Origin: Dissulfuribacter thermophilus
GTDB taxonomy: Bacteria > Desulfobacterota > Dissulfuribacteria > Dissulfuribacterales > Dissulfuribacteraceae
Length of the DNA: 64,000 nt
Reading direction: 5' to 3'
Assembly (NCBI RefSeq): GCF_001687335.1
Contig: NZ_MAGO01000009.1
Coordinates: 62,001 to 126,000 of the forward strand
Shown piece after piece: positions 36,760 through 45,836 of this stretch. The notes beneath the pieces are model-generated. The model was not told the origin of the DNA and made no database searches. It saw only the letters and a list, made by a program, of their open reading frames with translations. The translations under genes were made by a program, and so were the position numbers. Position 1 is the stretch's first letter. Every line of letters starts with the position of its first letter.

Positions 36760-36844
36760 CAGAAATTCCGAGTATTATGAATTAAAGGGCCTATTGTCGG
36801 CGTTATAGTTTTGCCAAGAGTACAATGAAATGGAGTGTACTGGA

Positions 36845-37252
36845 ATGAAAATAACCAAACCCAAATTCAGAGTCAGTGAAAAGGATCGATCTCCACCGGA
36901 TATCTCGGTGGGAAATGGAAACTATGAACTCAAAGGCAGGATTTGGCTTGAAGGCTCATCAGGCACTTTTCTTGGTTATGGTAGAGTAGTGCTTTTAGAG
37001 CGAATTAAGAAGTATGGATCGATCTCTAAGGCAGCCCGTTCCATGGGCATGTCATATAGACATGCATGGGAGCTTGTGGATTCTATCAATCGTAATGCCA
37101 AGTCCCCTCTCGTGATTACCTCTATAGGGGGGAAAGGAGGCGGGGGAGCCCAAGTCACCAGGGAAGGTGAAAGGGCAATAGAATTTTTCTGGAGGCTCTA
37201 TTCTAAATTTGAAACCTTTTTAAAGGAAGAGATGAAGAGCCTGGATTTTTAA
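36845..37252 (+). CDS. ModE-type molybdate-responsive HTH regulator, HTH-only form
   Basis: 135 aa from ATG at 36845, chosen because GGAG lies 8-9 nt upstream; an ATG at 36830 is possible. The winged helix is that of ModE (GYGRVVLLERIKKYGSISKAARSMGMSYRHAWELVDSIN; GGKGGGGAQVTREG). The C-terminal molybdate-binding Mop domains are missing, so it either senses by a partner or acts as a plain regulator. Its place after nifB fits control of the Mo-dependent nif genes. Confidence 0.85.
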   Translation: MKITKPKFRVSEKDRSPPDISVGNGNYELKGRIWLEGSSGTFLGYGRVVLLERIKKYGSISKAARSMGMSYRHAWELVDSINRNAKSPLVITSIGGKGGGGAQVTREGERAIEFFWRLYSKFETFLKEEMKSLDF

Positions 37253-37336
37253 GTGAAGCTCCTTTGTACGATGCAAGGCTGGTCCCACCAAATTCGGATT
37301 TATCAGGATATTGAGATGTTGATAATATATAGAGGG

Positions 37337-39733
37337 TCAAGTGGTAAGTAAGCGATATATCTCTGCTATCCTTCTATGTAGATGAGAAACATCTTTGACC
37401 AAGACATAGTTAACTTCCCCATACATGTGGGGCAGATATTGTTTGGCTTCTTTGTCTATGGTTATGCAGAATGGTTTTATGCCTTGTTCTCGTGCCTCTA
37501 GGAGCGCCTTCCTCGTATCTTCTATTGCATAAGGTCCTTTATACTCATCATAGTCCTCGGGCTTTCCGTCACTCAAGGTGACAAGTATTTTAAGTCTGGC
37601 CTCAACCTCCTTGAAGAGTTTAGTGACATGTCTGATTGCCGGTCCCATTCTCGTATAATCTCGTGGTGTTATCCCGCTTATTTTTGCCTTGACACTGTGG
37701 CCATATGCCTCATCAAAATCTTTTATACGGAAGAAGTGACAGCCAGTGCGTCTCATGCCTGAGAAGCCATAAATGGCATATTGGTCCTCTAATACGTTAA
37801 GCGACTCACACAGCAATATGAGTGCCTCCTTTATTGAACGATTTATCCATCCTTCTGTAGAGGCGCTCATGTCAACCAAGAAGGTGACTGCTATGTCCCT
37901 TTCTTTTCTCTCCTGTCTTATGAAAAGATGTTCTGAAGGGCTACAGCGCGCATGGATATCAGAGTATGCCTCAACAACTGCATCCAAATCGATTTCTTCT
38001 CCCTCAGATTGTCTTTTCAGGAAACAGTGCTGGGGTCTCAACATTTCGAATTGTCTTTTTAGGATGGAGATCTGTCCTCTGTATCTTTTGAGGGTCTGAT
38101 CTACAAAATCTCCAGTGGTCTCAGTAAGTTGGATTTCTCTTAAGGTGCACCACCTCTTCCTATAGGCCTGTCTTCTAAAGTCCCATTCGTCATAGGCGAA
38201 AAACGAATGACTTCCTTCGCCTTCTTCTTCAAGGTCTAGGTTCACGTCTGCCCATGCATTAGTAGATAGCCCGAAACCACTTGATACGTATGAAGAAGGG
38301 ACGTGCCCTAGATCCGATTTGATTTCAGAGATCAAATTGCGAAGCTCCTCTGCTAGGGATTCGTCCTGACATGACAAAAGGATGCACTCTAGGATTTCAT
38401 TGATGTCAGTTCTTTCATTTTCACTAGTCCCAAACCCAGTGATGAGTGCAGTTGCCTTGTCTTTGTCCAAGAGGCTTGGACCAAGGGGTGCTATACAGGC
38501 ATTTTTATCTTTTTTGCCCCTATTGGCCTCACCAGTGGCTATTATGGCTGCCATGATCTCCAGGAATTTTTTTTCGCACTCTTTGCGTCTCTTTAGCAGC
38601 GCCTTATTGATTAACGTTGGGCTTGCAGTACCAATATAGGGTAGAATCTTTTCTGCTTCGTCAAGAGCTGTTTCCAATTCATTGGAACCTGCCAAGAACT
38701 TCGCAACCACAGCACTTTGACTCGCCGTGGCCCAAGGTTGAATAAGTTCCGAAAGCATTCTTCTCATCTCAGGTGGTATATCGAGTTGATCTATTGGGTG
38801 GTATCCTTGTAGGATCCAGGAGGCAAGTTTAAGGACAGGAGATGAATTATTTTCGAAGGATTTTTGCATCCCCAGTATTAAAGTCTGTTTTAAGCGGTTT
38901 AGGTCGCGAAAGATCCCAGGAAAGTCCCTTTTTAGTGCGGCTTCTATCCGTACGGTGTCAACCAGGACATAAAGCCTGCTGGCAACTTCTATGTCTTTGT
39001 GAAGATTTTTGAGGAAAACAAATATACCAGTATTTTCATGGTCAACGGTCAATGCATTTGATTTAGGCGTCTTCAAGGTATCAGAGGGCAGTAGAGGGAG
39101 ATTGAAAGATGCGTAACGTGTTTGTGCGCATTTGTGGAGGATCATGATTTTCAAAAGGAGTTCATTGTCTTGGCGGCTGGGAAAAAGTGACAAGTGGTCC
39201 CGTAGATATATCTTTTCAGTGTCAGTGAACAGCCTATCCCCCTTTTTTATGGGCATAATCTTGCCTGTGATGCCTGTAACGAGCAGTGTGAGTCTGGAGG
39301 CCACCTCGTCCAGAGAGACAAACTGATTCGCCCTGCAAAATTGAAGAGATGTCTCTTCTGGTCTTGCTAGATAGTCCTCTGCAGGATGCAGCCCTTGTTC
39401 CTCATAAACAGCCAAGGCCCCTGTGACCCAGTCGCGTAACTGATTTGTGTCTAGGAATTCCAGGGCACGTGGTACATTTTCAATAAAACTGAAGGCCAAA
39501 AGATCAGATACAGAATATGCTATCAATCTTACAAGAGAAAGCACAGGGCCTATGTCGCGTTTCGGGACTTTTAAAAGGGATTCAACAGCCTGGTCTACGT
39601 GGTAGTGGCCGATGTTTTCTGAAAAAAAGATTTCCAATAGCGCAGATCTAAGCGCCTGTTCAGTTTTTAGATTATCTGGACCACACAAATTTTTAGAATA
39701 AGATTTTGTCGACATATAATCCATTTGCTTCAC
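37337..39733 (-). CDS. NorD/CbbO-like von Willebrand A-domain protein
   Basis: 798 aa. A long helical N-terminal region is followed by a C-terminal VWA domain with the MIDAS motif VDMSASTEG (near 615), a TRMGPAIRH block and LVTLSDGKPEDYDEYKG. NorD/CbbO proteins work with a MoxR-type ATPase to activate or insert metal into an enzyme (nitric oxide reductase, Rubisco and others). The partner ATPase gene is directly upstream. No client (norCB, cbbLS) is in the window, so the target is unknown. Confidence 0.85.
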   Translation of the reverse strand: MKQMDYMSTKSYSKNLCGPDNLKTEQALRSALLEIFFSENIGHYHVDQAVESLLKVPKRDIGPVLSLVRLIAYSVSDLLAFSFIENVPRALEFLDTNQLRDWVTGALAVYEEQGLHPAEDYLARPEETSLQFCRANQFVSLDEVASRLTLLVTGITGKIMPIKKGDRLFTDTEKIYLRDHLSLFPSRQDNELLLKIMILHKCAQTRYASFNLPLLPSDTLKTPKSNALTVDHENTGIFVFLKNLHKDIEVASRLYVLVDTVRIEAALKRDFPGIFRDLNRLKQTLILGMQKSFENNSSPVLKLASWILQGYHPIDQLDIPPEMRRMLSELIQPWATASQSAVVAKFLAGSNELETALDEAEKILPYIGTASPTLINKALLKRRKECEKKFLEIMAAIIATGEANRGKKDKNACIAPLGPSLLDKDKATALITGFGTSENERTDINEILECILLSCQDESLAEELRNLISEIKSDLGHVPSSYVSSGFGLSTNAWADVNLDLEEEGEGSHSFFAYDEWDFRRQAYRKRWCTLREIQLTETTGDFVDQTLKRYRGQISILKRQFEMLRPQHCFLKRQSEGEEIDLDAVVEAYSDIHARCSPSEHLFIRQERKERDIAVTFLVDMSASTEGWINRSIKEALILLCESLNVLEDQYAIYGFSGMRRTGCHFFRIKDFDEAYGHSVKAKISGITPRDYTRMGPAIRHVTKLFKEVEARLKILVTLSDGKPEDYDEYKGPYAIEDTRKALLEAREQGIKPFCITIDKEAKQYLPHMYGEVNYVLVKDVSHLHRRIAEIYRLLTT

Positions 39734-39843
39734 ATTAAGTTTTACGTGCCATCTCTTATGGAATGACCAGGATCACCAAAGGTATGAGGTCTAGGACCTC
39801 TGATGGCACACTTGGAAATTCCATAGACAAAGCGGCCACTGTG

Positions 39844-40651
39844 TCAGAACACGGCCTTTACCATCTCCGAAAGACCGGAAAGGAGTTCGTGGTCATCTGT
39901 CAATGGCTGGCATATAGCCACCTCACATGCCAACCTCGGCTCAATTCCGCCTCGTATCAACTTTCCGGCATGGATGAGCAATCTCGTGCTTGCACCCTCC
40001 TGAAGGCCCTGTTCCTTCAGGTTTCGTGTAAGGTGTCCAAGGCACACAGGGGATACTTTTGGCGAGGGTTTCATCTATCCCTGATTCATGGGCAACGATT
40101 TCAGCTTCTAGCTCTGGTTCTGGATAAGAGAATTCAATTGCCACGAAACGTTGCCTAGTACTGGGCTTTAGATCCTTTAAAACGCTTTGGTAGCCTGGGT
40201 TATAGGATATGGCCAGCATGAATTCCTTTGGGGCTGTGAGGATCTCACCACGTTTTTCGATTGGAAGGGTCCTCCTGTCATCTGCAAGTGGGTGAATAAC
40301 CACTGTGGTGTCCTTTCTGGCCTCCACTATCTCATCTAGGTAGCAGATGCCCCCTGCCTTTACAGCCAGGGCCAAAGGGCCATCTATCCATACAGTCTCG
40401 CCTGAGCGTATGAGATAGCGTCCCACAAGATCACTGGTAGTCAGGTCATCGTGGCAGGAAACAGTTATAAGGGGACGCTCTAGTCTCCAAGCCATGTATT
40501 CCATGAACCTTGTCTTGCCACACCCAGTGGGTCCTTTGAGTAAGAGAGGGAGATTGTGTTCATATGCCGCGGTTGCAATGTCGATTTCATTTGCCTGGGG
40601 CTTATAATATGGTTGTTTTTCAATAAAAAATTTGTCTGATTTAATTGCCAT
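39844..40651 (-). pseudogene. NorQ/CbbQ-like MoxR AAA+ ATPase with a frameshift
   Basis: Walker A GPTGCGKT, Walker B ICYLDEI and PLADDRRTL identify a CbbQ/NorQ ATPase. At a four-A run (40060-40057) coding shifts from DETLAK to the frame giving [16 protein letters not shown]... LARLLIH-type C-terminal residues and ending ...EMVKAVF at 39844. Restored length is about 268 aa, normal for the family. The change is one inserted or two missing bases. The rest is undamaged, so a recent mutation or an assembly error is likely. It sits 110 bp upstream of its NorD-like partner. Confidence 0.8.
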
Positions 40652-40687
40652 TTATACGCCTCTTGAAATTAAAAATTAATTCTTACC

Positions 40688-40807
40688 AAAATTCTGTAAT
40701 TGGCGAGTTTGCCCAAGATGCAAGGCGGAAGGGGCGTAAGCCTACTTAGGTATTCCAAGCCCCTGACAACGCAAAGACCCGGGTAAAATCGCCGAGTGCA
40801 GGATTTA
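40688..40807. repeat. 120-bp imperfect palindrome, probable dispersed structured repeat
   Basis: Outer arms AAAATTCTGTAATTGGCGAG and its imperfect complement TCGCCGAGTGCAGGATTTA pair with a few G-T and mismatched positions. An inner stem AGGGGC/GCCCCT is followed by AAGCCTACTTAGGTATTCC at the tip. The whole could fold into one long hairpin. It lies upstream of the norQ-like gene in a 756-bp non-coding stretch. Confidence 0.6.
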
Positions 40808-40987
40808 GGTCTTATTTCAAATTAAGCAGGAAAGCGGATTATGCAATTGTAGAGACCAAAGAAGAGTCAATAGTCATGACATAGGACTTGGTCAAAGCAG
40901 TAATAGGGCCAGGCGGAAGACGTGCGGGCGGTGGCGTCTTCAAACGGAACATGGTCTCGCTTTTTCCTCCATGCTCCGCTTGGCCGG

Positions 40988-41356
40988 CTTTTTAAAAGTG
41001 TTGAGCACTTCAGAAGTGTTGAGTTTTGAGTTATGAGTTTTGAGTTGAAGGAAAGACTTTGAACCTTTACCTTTTTATAATGTCTTCGGCCTTCGGCCTC
41101 TGAGTTTGGTACATGCAGGTCTTGCTTCTACCTTCTACCTTCTGCCTTCTACCTGTTAAGATTAGGGAGAAGTTAGAAGCTTTTTAAAAGTGTTGAGTTA
41201 TGAGCACTTCAGAAGTGTTGAGTTTTAAGTGTTGAGTTATGAGTTGAAGGAAAAGAACTTTGGAAGTTTTGAGTTGAAGCTAGAAGGGAGGGCCTCTGGC
41301 TATTGTACGAGCAGGGCTTGCTTCTACCTTCTACCTTCTGCCTTCTACCTGTTAAG
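40988..41356. repeat. Two ~190-bp tandem-like units ending in heptamer runs
   Basis: Unit 1 starts CTTTTTAAAAGTG at 40988 and unit 2 with the same sequence at 41180. Both continue with TTGAGTT/ATGAG-rich stretches and end in CTTCTAC heptamer arrays (41125-41160 and 41321-41356) closed by CTACCTGTTAAGATT. No coding frame is apparent. The heptamer block recurs at 45524-45554 (inverted), 45659-45694 and 61844-61868. Confidence 0.75.
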
Positions 41357-41407
41357 ATTTGGAAAGTGTAGTCGAAAGATATTAGTTTTGCTTATGAGGT
41401 TTGCATA

Positions 41408-42208
41408 ATGGTTACAGTATTTGATATTATCAAGTTAACCTTAAAAAATAACTGCGGGCAGTGCGGAGAGCCAACCTGCATGTCCTTTGCCACAAAGGTG
41501 GTTACCAGAGGATTGGACATACGAGGATGTCCCTATATCAAAGAGATTCCAGCTGAGTTGGCAGAAAAGACTGAGGGAGGAGGTCCAAGGGACAATGATC
41601 CTGAAACAGCACTACTAAAGGAACTCCGAGAGAAGATACGAGGTATTGATCTTAGTCGAATAGCAGCAGACCTGGGGGCAGGACTAAAAACTTCCAACAA
41701 AGGTGCCGAAGTAGTCCTAGAACTCCCATTCTTTGACGATGTTGTTTATGTCTCCAAAGACGAATTGACTTCAGCAAAAGATATAGAGCTAGACCCAAGG
41801 GACCAGATCCTCATTTACAACTACTGCTTTTTTGGGGGCAGAGGCCCTGTGTCAGGCCAATGGGTTGGCCTTGAGTCTTTCCCAAATTCTGTTTCAAAGG
41901 TTAGCACCCTCAAGCGTTACACTGAGGATAAGCTATCAGAAGAATTTTCAAGTAACATCGAGGCCCTGACAGAGAGAGTCACGGCCATTGGAGGCCAGCT
42001 TGTAGAGCCCTGTAGCGCTGACCTGTGTTTTGAGATACAGGTATTTCCAAAGCTTATCCTTAGATTTCACTTTTGGGGGGAAGAGCCTGAGGAGGGCTTT
42101 AGCGCCAGGGCAAAGGTCCTCTATGACAGACGTGCCATAGAGTTCCTGGACCTAGAGTCCCTTGTGTTTGCAGCAGAGAGGGCTGTTGAAAAGATCATTC
42201 ACCAATAA
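41408..42208 (+). CDS. DUF3786 protein with N-terminal 4Fe-4S domain
   Basis: 266 aa. The N-terminal motif CGQCGEPTC with a further Cys at CPYI is the 4Fe-4S 'FeS' domain found in corrinoid and Rnf-related proteins. The remainder, with [21 protein letters not shown] and [23 protein letters not shown], is DUF3786, an uncharacterised domain common in anaerobes. It overlaps the convergent YjbQ gene by 14 nt. Confidence 0.85.
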   Translation: MVTVFDIIKLTLKNNCGQCGEPTCMSFATKVVTRGLDIRGCPYIKEIPAELAEKTEGGGPRDNDPETALLKELREKIRGIDLSRIAADLGAGLKTSNKGAEVVLELPFFDDVVYVSKDELTSAKDIELDPRDQILIYNYCFFGGRGPVSGQWVGLESFPNSVSKVSTLKRYTEDKLSEEFSSNIEALTERVTAIGGQLVEPCSADLCFEIQVFPKLILRFHFWGEEPEEGFSARAKVLYDRRAIEFLDLESLVFAAERAVEKIIHQ

Positions 42209-42614
42209 TCTTTACCAATACCCTCTTTTTGCGTCTTCCATCGAATTCACCGTAAAAGATCTGTTCCCAGGGACCAAAATCCAGACGTCCATCTGTTACT
42301 GCAACCACTACTTCGCGTCCCATGATTTGGCGTTTCAGGTGTGCGTCGCCATTGTCCTCACCAGTCCTGTTGTGTCTGTAGCGTTCTATTGGCTCGTGTG
42401 GAGCAAGCTCTTCCAGCCATTGGTCATAATCCTGATGAAGCCCTGGTTCATCATCATTGATAAAGACTGAGGCTGTGATGTGCATCGCATTTACAAGGCA
42501 GAGTCCTTCTTTTATGCCGCTTTCCCTCAAACACTCCTCTACATGAGGCGTGATATTTATAAAAGCCCTCCTACTTGGCACCTGGAACCAAAGTTCTTTT
42601 CTGTAAGATTTCAT
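42195..42614 (-). CDS. YjbQ/UPF0047 family protein
   Basis: 139 aa, full family length. Conserved blocks [38 protein letters not shown] and [35 protein letters not shown]. Members have secondary thiamine-phosphate synthase activity in vitro; the physiological role is uncertain. Convergent overlap with the DUF3786 gene. Confidence 0.92.
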   Translation of the reverse strand: MKSYRKELWFQVPSRRAFINITPHVEECLRESGIKEGLCLVNAMHITASVFINDDEPGLHQDYDQWLEELAPHEPIERYRHNRTGEDNGDAHLKRQIMGREVVVAVTDGRLDFGPWEQIFYGEFDGRRKKRVLVKIIGE

Positions 42615-42742
42615 GAAGTTCGTCTCCTCTCAAAGCTTTGTCTAATAAAAATAAACTAGTATTTTTTTTATATCAATTTTAAGATCTGGAATACGCGTCA
42701 AAAATATTCAAAACATACTGTTCAGGAAAAGGAGAATCTGGA

Positions 42743-43381
42743 ATGCGAATATCTCTTATAGGGATGTCTGGTGTTGGAAAATCATATTGGTCTAAGCAGC
42801 TGGAAGGGCAGGGGTTTGTCCGTTATTGCTGTGATGATCTTATAGAAGAAAAGCTTTCTTCGGTACTTATTAGAGCCGATGGAACACGAATGAACATGGG
42901 AGAGTGGATGGGATTCCCGTTTGAGAAGGGATTTAGAGAGCGGGAGGCCCTTTACCTAAAATATGAGAAAGAGGTAATGAACTGGATATTAGATGAACTT
43001 GAAAGAGCCGATCACTATGGACAGATGAAAGACATAGTAATAGATACCACCGGAAGCGTCATATACACAGGTGACGAAATTCTCGAACGACTAAAAAAGA
43101 AGACCCGTATCGTGCACTTTTCCACACCTCCTGATGTCCAGGAGAAGATGTTTTCCGCCTTTGTGCAAAGGCCGACTCCAATGCTTTGGTTGGACTCCTA
43201 TGACAAGAAAGAGGGCGAGAGCGGCATGGATGCCATGAGACGGTGTTACCCTATACTACTTTCCAAAAGAGAGAGACTTTACAGTCAATACGCTAATGTA
43301 ACCATAGATTACCGTGTAGAAAGAGGACAGGACTTTTCTGTTGAGGATCTACTAAAACTTATCTCTTCACACTCCCACTAG
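42743..43381 (+). CDS. P-loop kinase-like protein (shikimate-kinase fold)
   Basis: 212 aa. Walker A GMSGVGKSYW at 7-16 and a DTTGSVIYTG block with an RIVHFSTPPDVQ strand suggest a nucleoside-monophosphate/shikimate kinase-like fold. A substrate cannot be named. AAAAGGAG stands before the ATG. It is a stand-alone gene between YjbQ and the DUF711 gene. Confidence 0.7.
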   Translation: MRISLIGMSGVGKSYWSKQLEGQGFVRYCCDDLIEEKLSSVLIRADGTRMNMGEWMGFPFEKGFREREALYLKYEKEVMNWILDELERADHYGQMKDIVIDTTGSVIYTGDEILERLKKKTRIVHFSTPPDVQEKMFSAFVQRPTPMLWLDSYDKKEGESGMDAMRRCYPILLSKRERLYSQYANVTIDYRVERGQDFSVEDLLKLISSHSH

Positions 43382-43408
43382 TTGTGAATAGAGTCAATCT
43401 GTTCGATC

Positions 43409-44782
43409 CTAATTTACCAGGCTCTGGGTCGGTGCGGGAATCCTTCCCCCTATACGTATGAAATCCTCTGAGCTTCCCTTGTCCATTACTGGAAGGATGG
43501 TGGATTCTCCCAGGAGGCCACCGAAGCAAGCCTTCTCCCCTGCTTTCTTACCGGGAACAGGGATGAGTCTAGCAGCAGTGGTCTTCTTGTTGATCACCCC
43601 TATTGCCATTTCATCAGCGATAATTGCAGCAATAGTCTCAACAGGGGTGTCTCCAGGCAGTGCCACCATGTCTAGCCCCACGGAGCACACACTGGTCATG
43701 GCCTCTAGTTTTTCCAGAGAGAGGAAGCCGTCTCTTGCGGCCTGAGCAATATTTAGGTCCTCGCTAACCGGTATGAATGCACCGCTTAGCCCACCGACGT
43801 AGGAGCTGGCAAAAGCCCCTCCCTTCTTGACTGCATCGTTCAACATAGCAAGTACGGCTGTAGAGCCTGGGGAGCCGATACTTGCGAGGCCAAGGCTCTG
43901 GAATATCTCCCCAACACTGTCTCCAACGTTTGGAGTAGGGGCAAGGGATAGGTCTGCCACGCCGAAGGCTACATTTAGCCTGTCAGCCACCTCACGACCA
44001 ATAAGCTCACCAACCCTTGTGACCTTGAATGCAGTCTTTTTTATGATCTCTGATAAATCTCCAAGGGTAAGAGAGGGGTTGGCATTCCGTGCCCTATCTA
44101 TAGCCTTTTTAACTACTCCGGGCCCGCTTACTCCAACGTTTATGACTACGTCTGGTTCTCCAATGCCTAGATAGGCACCTGCCATGAAGGGGATATCTTC
44201 TGGGATATTGGCAAAAACGCACAGTTTTGCACAGGCCAGTCCGTCTTTGTCAGCAGTCTTTTCAGCAGCGGCCTTGATGATCTTCCCCATGAGGTAGACA
44301 GCATCCATATTGATACCCGCACGAGTTGAGGCCACATTTACAGACGCACAGACTCGATCTGTCACAGCAAGAGCTTCTGGGATCGCCTCGATGAGGGAGA
44401 TGTCGCCATTTGCAAAACCCTTTTCAACCAATGCACTGAAGCCGCCTACAAAGTCTACATTTACCTCACGTGCGGCCTCATCCAGAGTCAAGGCCACACT
44501 AACCATCTGTTCACTTGAAAAAGGTGCTGCCGCAACTGCCACAGGGCTCACAGCTATGCGTTTATTTATTACGGGTATGCCGTATTTGTCTCCCACCTCG
44601 TCACAGACCCGTACCAGATCTTTTGCCACACCAGTAATCTTTTCCTTGACTCTGGACCTAAAGGTGTCTAGATCATGGCTTGCACAGTCTAGTAGGCTTA
44701 TTCCAAGAGTAACTGTGCGGACGTCCAGGTGTTCATTTTTAAGCATTTCAAGGGTTGAAACTATTTCTCTTTCAGTCAACAT
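43409..44782 (-). CDS. DUF711/UPF0210 (PFL-related) family protein
   Basis: 457 aa. Family signature blocks: VRTVTLGISLLDCA, NKRIAVSPVAVAAAP, VNVASTRAGINMDAVYLMG and GGLLGESTILPVMD. Structural relatives place it near glycyl-radical enzymes, but it lacks an assigned reaction. It is paired, as in many genomes, with an ACT-domain gene directly upstream (gap 23 nt), so an amino-acid-related role is likely. Confidence 0.9.
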   Translation of the reverse strand: MLTEREIVSTLEMLKNEHLDVRTVTLGISLLDCASHDLDTFRSRVKEKITGVAKDLVRVCDEVGDKYGIPVINKRIAVSPVAVAAAPFSSEQMVSVALTLDEAAREVNVDFVGGFSALVEKGFANGDISLIEAIPEALAVTDRVCASVNVASTRAGINMDAVYLMGKIIKAAAEKTADKDGLACAKLCVFANIPEDIPFMAGAYLGIGEPDVVINVGVSGPGVVKKAIDRARNANPSLTLGDLSEIIKKTAFKVTRVGELIGREVADRLNVAFGVADLSLAPTPNVGDSVGEIFQSLGLASIGSPGSTAVLAMLNDAVKKGGAFASSYVGGLSGAFIPVSEDLNIAQAARDGFLSLEKLEAMTSVCSVGLDMVALPGDTPVETIAAIIADEMAIGVINKKTTAARLIPVPGKKAGEKACFGGLLGESTILPVMDKGSSEDFIRIGGRIPAPTQSLVN

Positions 44783-44805
44783 AGGGTCAGCCTCTAATCA
44801 ACGGT

Positions 44806-45378
44806 TTAAATCCGGTTAATTTCCTCGAATATCTTCCTGTGCTGAAGGTTTAGGTCTATGCCCAGGGCTTCAGCCCTGTCTTTAAGGGCCTTTCTGAAAC
44901 GTTCCTGATCGATGTCCTTGGGGATGTCAACTTCATAGATCATGATGTTGCGGGCAGGATCTGTTCCCCCTCTGAACACAGCTCTCAAATTGGTGATGTT
45001 TACCCCGAAGTCAGCCATGACTTCGGTAATTCCAGCCACAAGACCGAGCCTGTCTGGGCCAATAGTGGTAACGACAAAAGGCTCTCCCTCCACATTATGT
45101 ACATACCTTTCGTCTGTTACCATCTCCTTTACCAGCACGTGGAGTCCTAGGGGGTCAAGGGCATCCTGTAACAGTGAGCGGAGACCATGTGCCTCCAAAC
45201 CATCTGGGATGGAAACGATGAATATGGCAGCTAATTCTGTCTGGAGCCTTGTCTGGTTTACATCTTCAATATTGCAACCATTTTCGAAAAGATGTCTGGC
45301 TACCAGTGCCACTATACCTGGCCTGTCAGTACCCAAGACCGAGATAACTATTTTCTTCCCTTTTTTTTGTACGTTCAT
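44806..45378 (-). CDS. ACT-domain regulator (GcvR-like)
   Basis: 190 aa with two ACT-like domains: ISVLGTDRPGIVALVARHLFENGCNIEDVNQTRL and TTIGPDRLGLVAGITEVMADFGVNITNLRAVF. Similar proteins regulate by binding amino acids. Probably co-transcribed with the DUF711 gene, its usual neighbour. Confidence 0.88.
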   Translation of the reverse strand: MNVQKKGKKIVISVLGTDRPGIVALVARHLFENGCNIEDVNQTRLQTELAAIFIVSIPDGLEAHGLRSLLQDALDPLGLHVLVKEMVTDERYVHNVEGEPFVVTTIGPDRLGLVAGITEVMADFGVNITNLRAVFRGGTDPARNIMIYEVDIPKDIDQERFRKALKDRAEALGIDLNLQHRKIFEEINRI

Positions 45379-45478
45379 GGTATCAAATCAAATACTCTCT
45401 ATTACATCTTCTCTATGTACAATCCGGTATAGCTCAAGATCTACCCAAAAGTCAATAGTTTTCCCGAATTATACACTT

Positions 45479-45752
45479 CATACTACACGACACCACATTC
45501 TGCCAATTTATGATATAGTTATTAGGAAGAAGGTAGAAGGAAGAAGGTAGAAGCTTGGCAAAAGCTGATACTATTGCCTGCAGGCCTGCGGGAAAGCCTG
45601 GCAAACCCTACTCCAAGTTCCACCCAGTGGCCCATAGGCAGTGGCATCAGCAATTCATGCTTCTCCCTTCTACCTTCTTCCTTCTACCTGTTACACTGTA
45701 CGGGGTAAATTTTTCATGATTACAGCATATTATCCTGGTGTCGTGTAGTATG
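45479..45752. mobile_element. 274-bp MITE-like element with 17-bp terminal inverted repeats
   Basis: CATACTACACGACACCA (45479-45495) and its exact complement (45736-45752) bound a non-coding segment. A second, inner inverted pair of heptamer-rich sequence (45524-45554 and 45659-45694) is nested within. No transposase frame is present and no clear target duplication was found. It lies in the 458-bp gap between the ACT gene and a histidine kinase. Confidence 0.65.
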
Positions 45753-45836
45753 ATGCACTTACAGGCCTTAGGGTACACGAGTAACGCCTGTGTTTGGTAC
45801 GAACCAGGAATGCTCCCATACCATACCTCGTTTTTG

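Noticed and set aside
41125-41356. CRISPR-like array
   Set aside because: The heptamers are contiguous without unique spacers, and the ~190-bp units are only two; no cas genes are in the window.
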